From contig NZ_CP162487.1 in the NCBI RefSeq assembly GCF_041240605.1, positions 937,001 through 1,001,000 on the forward strand: a DNA stretch of 64,000 nucleotides, read 5' to 3'. The first letter of the stretch is position 1. Every line of letters begins with the position of its first letter. This DNA is from Xanthomonas sp. DAR 80977. GTDB taxonomy: Bacteria > Pseudomonadota > Gammaproteobacteria > Xanthomonadales > Xanthomonadaceae. The position numbers were made by a program, and so were the translations under genes. A model generated the notes under the pieces. That model saw only the letters and a program-made list of their open reading frames with translations. It did no database searches and was not told the DNA's origin. Positions 44,631-50,456 of this stretch are shown here, one piece after another.

Positions 44631-44930
44631 ATGACTACCCGAGACTTGGATAAATTCATCCTCGCTTCCGTCGACTTTCATTGGCAGAAGGTCGCAATGG
44701 TGATCGCTGGCGCACTTGCAGACTCGGACTTTGAGTTTCCAGAGGCCGATGACGATGCATCGCTTGTTGCTGAACATGTGCAAGTGTTGGTTTCCCTTGG
44801 GCAACTGGAGGCGCGAGGCGATACAAGCAATTGGCGGTTCAGCGAAGTTCGGAAGGTTGCGGCTGAGTCTGCGCACGGCAGGAGCGCCTATGCGCAAGGC
44901 TTTAGGGGAAGCCACCAGCGCAGCGCATGA
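44631..44930 (+). CDS. DUF3658-like small protein (cassette gene)
   Basis: A 99-aa cytosolic protein. LDKFILASVDFHWQKVAMVIAGAL, an acidic middle, LVAEHVQVLVSLGQLEARGDTSNWRFSEVR resembles the DUF3658 module (LDxxIL..L...WxKVA..I ... L..R...L...G.LEA.GD...W.FSEVR). Homologues normally end near SEVR; the extra 25 residues here suggest that the 3' end was altered. The function of DUF3658 is unknown. First gene of a same-strand run of small genes bounded by attC-like sites. Confidence 0.6.
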   Translation: MTTRDLDKFILASVDFHWQKVAMVIAGALADSDFEFPEADDDASLVAEHVQVLVSLGQLEARGDTSNWRFSEVRKVAAESAHGRSAYAQGFRGSHQRSA

Positions 44931-44989
44931 AGCCGCACGGCAGTGATCCCTGGCATTTGTCCAAGCCAGCGTCAACTCATATGTTGGGT
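44931..44989 (+). other. attC-like site 1
   Basis: 59 bp ending in GTTGGGT (44983-44989), a perfect GTTRRRY integron core site. TCAACTCAT precedes it and GTCCAAGCC occurs inside; the left core (GCCGCAC) is degenerate. The next start codon is 3 nt after the site. Confidence 0.55.
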
Positions 44990-44992
44990 GCC

Positions 44993-45325
44993 ATGAAAAA
45001 ATCGGCGATTCGCCCCAGGATCGAGATTCTGCACCTCTCTACCGTGAGCGAGGGGCGCCAACTCGAGCTCAATACAGTCCTTTCCAACATGTCGCACGCG
45101 CTGGCCAAGATCGTTGCGGATGATGCGGATGAATCACTTTGGGTTGAGATTAACGTCGGTGATCAGCCAGTTCAGATCCCGTTGGAGCTCGTGCGCGAGG
45201 CGGTGCATCTCGCCGAAGCGCATGTGCACTCTGAAACGTGGTACGAGACGCATGATTCCTCGGAATCCGGTGAGAGGGACGCGGCTCACGCGCTCGGAAA
45301 GCGAGAATCCAGGCATGGAGCCTAA
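44993..45325 (+). CDS. Hypothetical protein (cassette gene)
   Basis: A 110-aa soluble protein, family not recognised. IRPRIEILHLSTVSEGRQLELNTVLSNMSHALAKIVADDADESLWVEINVGDQPVQIPLELVREAVHLAEAHVHSETWYE suggests a mixed alpha/beta fold with a charged C-terminal tail. It starts 3 nt after attC-like site 1, and its TAA lies inside the core site of the next attC-like element, as in mobile gene cassettes. No ribosome site is evident. Confidence 0.5.
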   Translation: MKKSAIRPRIEILHLSTVSEGRQLELNTVLSNMSHALAKIVADDADESLWVEINVGDQPVQIPLELVREAVHLAEAHVHSETWYETHDSSESGERDAAHALGKRESRHGA

Positions 45326-45378
45326 CGGTTCGCCCAAGCTGGCGCCGTTCACGGTTCGACTCAACTCAGGCCTCAGGT
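45320..45378 (+). other. attC-like site 2
   Basis: 59 bp from GCCTAAC (perfect RYYYAAC core) to CTCAGGT (degenerate GTTRRRY), with CCCAAGC inside and the characteristic ACTCAACTCAGGC before the right core. The stop codon of the preceding gene overlaps the left core. Confidence 0.6.
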
Positions 45379-45384
45379 GTCGGA

Positions 45385-45786
45385 ATGACGTCATTCGCGC
45401 TTGAGGCAAAGAGCGTCGCGGTGGCCCACCCCGAGGGTGAGTTCCATCTGGTCGGATTCGCCAATCACGAGTCCGATGTCGAATGCTACTTCATGCTTCA
45501 GCGCGCCCTGGAATTCGACGAGCAAGAAGTTTCCCTTGGCATGGATACCTATCACGTCGAGTGGTGCGGCCAAGAGAATTCGGGCTACGGCGGCATCTCT
45601 CGGTTCTTGCTTTTCCGCGACCACGCTGAGATCACGTTTGCTCCGGGCGGGGCGGGTGCACTGGGCGGCTTGGAGCTCCTCGGCATCTCCTTTGAGCTGA
45701 CGCCTTCCGAGTACTCGGCGTTGTTGGAGGCTCTTGCCGACATCTTTGAGGGGAGCGGTTGCCTTGTCGTCGCCGATGCCCAATAG
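45385..45786 (+). CDS. Imm10-family immunity protein (cassette gene)
   Basis: 133 aa matching the Imm10 pattern known from polymorphic-toxin loci: ECYFMLQRALEFDEQEVSLGMDTYHVEWCGQENSGYGGISRFLLFRDHAEITF, then GGLELLGISFELTPSEYSALLEALADIFEG. Imm10 proteins neutralise Rhs/contact-dependent nuclease-type toxins in the cytosol. No cognate toxin is next to it, so it is an orphan immunity gene. The start lies 6 nt after attC-like site 2, and the end overlaps site 3. Confidence 0.78.
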   Translation: MTSFALEAKSVAVAHPEGEFHLVGFANHESDVECYFMLQRALEFDEQEVSLGMDTYHVEWCGQENSGYGGISRFLLFRDHAEITFAPGGAGALGGLELLGISFELTPSEYSALLEALADIFEGSGCLVVADAQ

Positions 45787-45836
45787 TCCCGTCAAGCCGA
45801 GCCACTCCACGAGTCGAATCAATTCAGGCATTGGAC
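45778..45836 (+). other. attC-like site 3
   Basis: 59 bp from GCCCAAT to ATTGGAC. The outer cores pair with each other (6 of 7 bases) and each is one base from the consensus. CGTCAAGCCGAG and CAATTCAGGC correspond to the inner elements. Confidence 0.6.
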
Positions 45837-45841
45837 GCACC

Positions 45842-46297
45842 ATGAACATTCGCGGTATCGGTATCGGCATCTGCTTGCTCGCGTTATCGTTGCCTCAGCA
45901 ACTTGGCGCTACGAGCATCGACTTCTCCAGCATCGCATTCGCCCCCGGTCGCCCGATGCTGAGCGATTCGCTTGCGGATGCTGTTCAAGATCGGACGTTG
46001 TTGAAGGAAGCAATAGCGCACAACCTCCAGTTGATTCGACGGGTGCCGCATATCAAGTATCAGGTCGCTGGCTATGCGGATGGAAAAGAGTGCACTGGTT
46101 CAGGATGTCAGGACCTTGCATTGCGCCGAGCACGCCTGTTTCAAGCGGCGCTCATGGCCAGCGGTGCTCCAGCGCACATTTTCTGCCACCCGGCAGCGAT
46201 GGATCGCCCTTGGCCCTCCAGCTACGTCCCTAGTGCCGACGAGCTCGTAATCGGGCGACAGGCAACCCTCCAGCCGGTATTCGATGGTTGCGCCTGA
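45842..46297 (+). CDS. Secreted OmpA-like-fold small protein (cassette gene)
   Basis: 151 aa. A signal peptide (MNIRGIGIGICLLALSLPQQLGA) is followed by a short OmpA-like/peptidoglycan-associated pattern: IDFSSIAFAPGRPMLSDS, YQVAGYADGKECTGSGCQDLALRRARLFQAALMASGA, close to GYTD...L..RRA......L...G. It lacks the full ~110-aa OmpA domain signature, so the assignment is tentative. The start is 5 nt after attC-like site 3 and the stop lies in site 4. Confidence 0.6.
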   Translation: MNIRGIGIGICLLALSLPQQLGATSIDFSSIAFAPGRPMLSDSLADAVQDRTLLKEAIAHNLQLIRRVPHIKYQVAGYADGKECTGSGCQDLALRRARLFQAALMASGAPAHIFCHPAAMDRPWPSSYVPSADELVIGRQATLQPVFDGCA

Positions 46298-46345
46298 CAA
46301 TTCTCAATTCGGCGCCGCTTTGCGGCGCGGCATGGCTCGGATACC
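46292..46345 (+). other. attC-like site 4
   Basis: About 54 bp from GCCTGAC (one mismatch to RYYYAAC), followed by AATTC, an inner hairpin GCGCCGC-TTT-GCGGCGC, and a degenerate right side (GGCTCGGATACC). It is the best-formed inner stem in the array but the weakest right core. Confidence 0.5.
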
Positions 46346-46594
46346 TGCCTCCATAAAAATTTTCAGAAATTTATTCGCCAAAAGCACAGTGGCGCCGCGC
46401 CCCGAGTTCCCGGAGGGCATGCTCCGTGAAGCGAGAGCCAATCCGGGCGGATGGGTGTACGAGATATTGAGTCAGTACGACCCCAATGGCGCTGTTCCGC
46501 CTCACGCAATCAAGGGCGCCTGGCGCGTGGATGACCGAGGCAAATCGTTCCCGGGAGCTACACACCCAATCCCAGCTTCCGGTCGGAGCCGTAG
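46332..46594 (+). pseudogene. Frameshifted small gene (cassette gene)
   Basis: The frame from 46332 reads RPEFPEGMLREARANPGGWVYEILSQYDPNGAVPPHAIKGAWRVDDRGK, a recognisable conserved-hypothetical pattern (NPxGWVY, VPPxAIxGAWxVD). At the AAA run 46542-46544 the frame must shift: the adjacent frame then reads IVPGSYTPNPSFRSEP and stops at 46592-46594, the natural C-terminus of such proteins (IVG.FIPNP.F). One missing A (AAAA to AAA) explains it. The start may be ATG 46332 (inside the attC-like site) or GTG 46389. A sequencing error cannot be excluded. Confidence 0.65.
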
Positions 46595-46637
46595 TGCTTC
46601 CAGTTACACGCAAGTGCATCGTGCGGTTCAGTACCGC

Positions 46638-46696
46638 GCCCAACCCCTCATTCCAGCCGGAGCCGCATCGCGGCTCGGCCTAGTTCAGGCGCAAAC
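46638..46696 (+). other. attC-like site 5
   Basis: 59 bp from GCCCAAC (perfect RYYYAAC) through CATTCCAGCC. The inner stem CCGGAGCCG/CGGCTCGG has one unpaired base, as in true attC sites. The site ends TTCAGGCGCAAAC, where the right core looks like GTTAAAC with a small lesion. Confidence 0.6.
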
Positions 46697-46699
46697 GCA

Positions 46700-46933
46700 A
46701 TGGGAACGCTTCGAAGGCTTGCGGCGGCTCTTCTCCTGGCGGTGGGAACTGTCGCAGCTTTGCTGGGGGCGTTCCAAACGGGTCGTGTTCTTTGGGCCAT
46801 GGCTCATCCGCCAGAAGGCGTGTTCGAGCCGCTCGTACCTTTGCTTGTAGGTGGTCTGGCGTTGTTGGTGGGCCTTTGGCTGCTCAAGGTCGGGCGCGCG
46901 TTGCGACCGGCCGATGGGGCTGGCTCCGACTAG
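46700..46933 (+). CDS. Two-helix membrane protein (cassette gene)
   Basis: A 77-aa protein with two hydrophobic segments (LRRLAAALLLAVGTVAALLGAF; PLVPLLVGGLALLVGLWLLKVG) joined by a short loop (QTGRVLWAMAHPPEG). No known family. It begins 3 nt after attC-like site 5 and is followed by site 6. Function unknown. Confidence 0.55.
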   Translation: MGTLRRLAAALLLAVGTVAALLGAFQTGRVLWAMAHPPEGVFEPLVPLLVGGLALLVGLWLLKVGRALRPADGAGSD

Positions 46934-46953
46934 TTCGCCTCTACTCGCCTTGG

Positions 46954-47012
46954 GTCATACAATCCATGCAAGCCAAACCGGCTTTGCGGATCGTCTAACT
47001 CAGGCATTGGAT
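46954..47012 (+). other. attC-like site 6
   Basis: 59 bp. GTCATACAATCCATGCAAGCC at the left resembles the usual GCCTAACAATTCATTCAAGCC start (16 of 21 by eye). The inner stem GCAAGCC/GGCTTTGC has one extra base. The right end TCTAACTCAGGCATTGGAT carries ATTGGAT, one base from GTTRRRY. Confidence 0.65.
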
Positions 47013-47015
47013 GCC

Positions 47016-47696
47016 ATGTCCAAATTTAGCGTGCTTTTCGGTATCGGCATCTGTGTTGTGCTGTCTGCCACTTCATGCAAGCCGCACCAGGAAGAGCCGA
47101 CCCCTGCTCCACGGTCATCCAACTCCGATGACGCGGTTGCGCATCCTGCAGCTCGGGACAATTTGCCTGCCAGCGTCCGTACGGTCATCGCGGCCAGTCG
47201 CGCACGAACGTCTCTGGGGGAGACCTATGACCCGACCTACTACTCCATCGCCTATCCGGGTGGCGATGTTCCCAACGATCGCGGTGTTTGCACCGACGTC
47301 GTCATTCGCGCCTACAGGCATCTCGGGATCGATTTCCAGCAACTGATTCATGAAGACATGCGGCAGAATTTCTCTGCGTATCCACGACTGTGGGGGAACG
47401 CATCAACCGACAGGAACATCGACCATCGGCGGGTCCCCAACATCGAGACGTTCCTGACCCGCAAGGGCGCATCCCTGCCCATCGGCGATCGTGCTGTGGA
47501 CTACCGCCCCGGAGATCTGGTGACGTGGCGGCTGACTGGCGGGTTGCCCCACATCGGCATCGTCTCGGATCGCCATGCGCCAGGGAGCGATCGCCCGCTG
47601 ATACTCCACAACATCGGCGCTGGTACTGCCGAAGACGATATCCTTTTCGCCTATCCGATTGCCGGTCATTTCCGTTATTACCCGGACGGTGCCTAG
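47016..47696 (+). CDS. DUF1287 lipoprotein (cassette gene)
   Basis: A 226-aa exported protein: lipoprotein signal SVLFGIGICVVLSATSC, then the DUF1287 domain (YDPTYYSIAYPGGDVPNDRGVCTDVVIRAYRHLGIDFQ, HEDMRQNFSAYPRLWGN, NIDHRRVPNIETFLTRKG, YRPGDLVTWRLTGGLPHIGIVSD, LILHNIGAGTAEDDILFAYPIAGHFRY). The Cys and His residues suggest an NlpC/P60-like cysteine peptidase or amidase fold, possibly acting on peptidoglycan, but no activity is established. The start is 3 nt after attC-like site 6. Confidence 0.85.
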   Translation: MSKFSVLFGIGICVVLSATSCKPHQEEPTPAPRSSNSDDAVAHPAARDNLPASVRTVIAASRARTSLGETYDPTYYSIAYPGGDVPNDRGVCTDVVIRAYRHLGIDFQQLIHEDMRQNFSAYPRLWGNASTDRNIDHRRVPNIETFLTRKGASLPIGDRAVDYRPGDLVTWRLTGGLPHIGIVSDRHAPGSDRPLILHNIGAGTAEDDILFAYPIAGHFRYYPDGA

Positions 47697-47749
47697 TTCG
47701 TCGGGCTGAACCCTCTCGCGCTTGGGTGAACGGCTAGACCGTGGTGGAT
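47691..47749 (+). other. attC-like site 7 (right end of array)
   Basis: 59 bp from GCCTAGT, overlapping the DUF1287 stop, to GGTGGAT, one base from GTTGGAT. The interior is poorly conserved. Supported mainly by its position and length. Confidence 0.4.
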
Positions 47750-47926
47750 CAGGGTTTTACGACTTCCTGTTCGGTCCGCTCCGCACAGTTTGGATGGCTG
47801 GCTTAGGGGGCTGATTCCATTTCCTTCGGCGTTGGATCGCTCCGAGCTTCGTCAGCATGTCGTTGCGGCCCCGGCGTTCGAGTTCTCTGCGATCACTGCA
47901 GCTCCGTGCGCGACGCCGCCGCGCCC

Positions 47927-49423
47927 TCAGCCCACAGCCGCCTGACACGGCAACTCCACGCACACCCGCAGGCCGCCTTCGGGGCGGTTGGTCAGGGTGA
48001 TCTCGCCGCCGTGGGCGAGCACGATGCTGTGCGCGACCGACAGGCCCAGGCCGATGCCGCCGGTGTCGCGGTTGCGCGAGTTCTCGCCGCGGAAGAACGG
48101 CAGGAACAGCTGTTCGTGCTGGGCCGGATCGATGCCGGGGCCGTCGTCGTCGATCCACAGCACGCAGTCGGCGCCGTCGCGTTGCAGTTGCAGGCGCGCG
48201 CGCTTGCCGTACTTCAGGGCGTTCTCGAGCAGGTTCATCACCATCCGCCGCAGCGACAGCGGGTCGCCATCGAGGGTGATGGCCTGGCCGGCGACGAAGC
48301 TGACGTCGGCGCCGGTGTCGCTGGCGTCGTCGACCACGCTCTCCACCAGCAGGCGGAAATCCAACGGCGCGCGGGTGCCGCGGCGGCTGTCGTTGTGGAT
48401 GAAGTCCAGCGCCGCGGAGATCATCGCTTTCATCTCGTCGATGTCGGCGATGGTCTTGTCGCGCAGCGGCGGCTGCAGGCCTTCCAGGCGGAACGCCAGG
48501 CGCGCCAGCGGGGTGCGCAGGTCGTGGGCGATCGCCGCGACCATGTGCGTGCGCTCGTTGATCAGGCGGTTCAGGCGCGCCTGCATGGCGTTGAACGAGT
48601 CGGCCGCCTGCACGATTTCGCTGGGGCCGCTGCGCTGCAACGGCTCGGCATTGGGATTGCGGCCGAGCCGGTCGGCGGCTTCGGCGAAGCGCCGGATCGG
48701 CGCGGCCAGGGCGCGCGAGAACCACCAGGCCAGCGGCAGCATCGCCAGCAGGCCGGCCACGAACAGCAGCGCGACCTGGGTCTTGAATGCGGTGGAGAAG
48801 CGCCGCGGCGGCGACACCACGCTGCGCCAGCGGCCGTCGGGCTGCTGCAGTGCGGCGGTGAAGCCGCCCAGCAGCGGGGATTCGGGGGCGAAGCCGCGCT
48901 CGCGCCAGTGCGATCGCATCGCGCGCATTGTAGTGCTTGCGGCGCCGTTGGCGACGGGGGCGGACTCTTCCGGCGGCGGCCGCTGCGCCGCCGCGTCGCC
49001 GAACGGCGGCGGACCGCGATCGGCGAACGGCGGTGGTCCGCTTCCCGGTGGGCGGTCGTCTCCGGCTGGCGGCGGTGGCGGGCGCTGCTCGTCCTGCGGG
49101 AAGTCCGGTGCGAGCATGTTCTCGCTGCCGCTGCGATAGAAGCGCACCCGGTCCGGCGCGACGTCCAGCCACATGGTCATCATGCGTTCCGCGAAACGGT
49201 CGCGGATCTGCCCGGCGGCAGGCAGCGGTGCTTGCGCGGTGTCGTGCACCTTCAGCGTCTGTGTGCCGGCCGGCATCTTGGTGGTCAGCAGCGCGATCAC
49301 TTCCGGCGGATGCACCGGCATCTCGTACACCGGCGTGCGCAGCACCAGCAGGGCGATGCCGATCAGCTGCGCGGTCAGCAGCGCAGCCAGCAGCAGCAGG
49401 AACGTGCGGGCGAAGATCGACAT
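47927..49423 (-). CDS. Two-component sensor histidine kinase (EnvZ/QseC type)
   Basis: A 498-aa inner-membrane kinase. The first membrane helix is at ~7-29. The periplasmic sensor (~30-210) contains an unusual Pro-rich stretch (RPPPPPAGDDRPPGSGPPPFADRG). The second helix is at ~215-237 (VALLFVAGLLAMLPLAWWF), followed by HAMP, the H-box AIAHDLRTPLARLAFRLEG (phospho-His300), N-box MNLLENALKYG, G1 DDDGPGIDP and G2 GGIGLGLSVAHSI. It lies 26 bp downstream of the response regulator gene. The signal is unknown. Confidence 0.92.
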   Translation of the reverse strand: MSIFARTFLLLLAALLTAQLIGIALLVLRTPVYEMPVHPPEVIALLTTKMPAGTQTLKVHDTAQAPLPAAGQIRDRFAERMMTMWLDVAPDRVRFYRSGSENMLAPDFPQDEQRPPPPPAGDDRPPGSGPPPFADRGPPPFGDAAAQRPPPEESAPVANGAASTTMRAMRSHWRERGFAPESPLLGGFTAALQQPDGRWRSVVSPPRRFSTAFKTQVALLFVAGLLAMLPLAWWFSRALAAPIRRFAEAADRLGRNPNAEPLQRSGPSEIVQAADSFNAMQARLNRLINERTHMVAAIAHDLRTPLARLAFRLEGLQPPLRDKTIADIDEMKAMISAALDFIHNDSRRGTRAPLDFRLLVESVVDDASDTGADVSFVAGQAITLDGDPLSLRRMVMNLLENALKYGKRARLQLQRDGADCVLWIDDDGPGIDPAQHEQLFLPFFRGENSRNRDTGGIGLGLSVAHSIVLAHGGEITLTNRPEGGLRVCVELPCQAAVG

Positions 49424-49449
49424 GCCGCGGCGCCCCCGCTGCTGCACGT

Positions 49450-50166
49450 TCACAGGCGCGCGACGCTCGGCAGCAGCATGTAGCCTTCGTTGCGCACGGT
49501 GCGGATCAGCTCGGTCTGCACGCGTTCGTTGATCTTGCGGCGCAGGCGGCTGATCTGGCTGTCGATGGCGCGGTCGTAGACCTCGGTGTCGCGGCCGCGC
49601 GCATAGTCGAGCAGCTGGTCGCGGCTGAGCACCCGCTGCGGATGTTCGACGAAGGTGCGCAGCAGGGCGAACTCGCCGTCGGAGAGGTTGATGAAGATGC
49701 CGGTGGGATCGCGCAGATCGCGGCGGATCACGTCCAGGCGCCAGCCGGCGAACTCGTAGACATTGCCGCGCGCTTCCGGCGGCAGCGTCGCCGCCTGGCT
49801 GCGGCGCAGCAGCGCGCGCACCCGCGCCAGCAGCTCGCGCGGATTGCACGGCTTGGCCAGATAGTCGTCGGCGCCCACCTCCAGGCCGATGATGCGGTCG
49901 GTGTCGCTGCCCAGCGCGCTGAGCATGATCACCGCCGGCGCGCCGCGCTCGCTGGCCAGTTGCCGGGCGGCGCTGAGGCCGTCTTCGCCGGGCATCATCA
50001 CGTCCAGGATCACCAGGTCGGGTTGGCGGATGGCCATCAGCCGGCGCATGTCGGCGACGTTCTCCGCGGCCTCCACCTGGTAGCCGTGCTCTTGCAGGAA
50101 CTCGCTGATGAGCCGGCGCAGATCGGGGTCGTCGTCGACTACCAGAATGAAGGATTGCATATCCAT
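49450..50166 (-). CDS. OmpR/PhoB-family response regulator
   Basis: 238 aa. The receiver domain has the DDDPDLRR acidic pocket, phospho-acceptor Asp55 (LVILDVMMPGEDG) and KPCNPRELLARVRALLRR. The C-terminal winged helix has the OmpR pattern (NLSDGEFALLRTFVEHPQRVLSRDQLLDYARG, YDRAIDSQISRLRRKINE, IRTVRNEGYMLLP). Cotranscribed with the kinase downstream. Targets are unknown; the divergently placed neighbour encodes a secreted GH42 enzyme. Confidence 0.93.
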   Translation of the reverse strand: MDMQSFILVVDDDPDLRRLISEFLQEHGYQVEAAENVADMRRLMAIRQPDLVILDVMMPGEDGLSAARQLASERGAPAVIMLSALGSDTDRIIGLEVGADDYLAKPCNPRELLARVRALLRRSQAATLPPEARGNVYEFAGWRLDVIRRDLRDPTGIFINLSDGEFALLRTFVEHPQRVLSRDQLLDYARGRDTEVYDRAIDSQISRLRRKINERVQTELIRTVRNEGYMLLPSVARL

Positions 50167-50320
50167 GATCTTGAAGGGCGGCCGCGACGGGGTTCAGCCA
50201 GTCTAGACGCAGCCGCTGCCGCCTGGAACTGGTGCGGGCAGGCCATCGCTGCTGGGTGCAAGGCGGGCGTGTGATCGCGGGATCATGATAGGCAGCGGCG
50301 ACGGTGGCCTCATGGCGGGT

Positions 50321-50351
50321 TTGTGTCGTATTCAGACACGCGTTGACACAA
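50321..50351. promoter_or_regulatory. Inverted repeat upstream of the two-component genes
   Basis: TTGTGTC (50321-50327) and GACACAA (50345-50351) form perfect 7-bp arms around a 17-bp spacer that itself contains GACAC. It lies ~155 bp upstream of the regulator start and just beyond the 3' end of GH42. A possible operator for the response regulator; this is an inference from symmetry only. Confidence 0.35.
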
Positions 50352-50456
50352 AGCGCTGACGCTTCATCGCCGTGGCGCGCCCGCACGCTGCGCCGAGGCA
50401 CGCGCCGGCCGCGGCGATGGGCGAACGGCGCCGGGTGGCGCCATGGCGGTCGCGGA

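Noticed and set aside
46594-46850. C-terminal continuation of the frame starting at 46284 to position 46850
   Set aside because: Past the AAA run it becomes Ser/Arg-rich and overlaps the two-helix membrane protein; the shifted frame ending at 46594 is the natural end.
49424-50401. Extension of the histidine kinase frame up to 50401
   Set aside because: It overlaps the response regulator gene in another frame; the kinase's first membrane helix begins at 49423.
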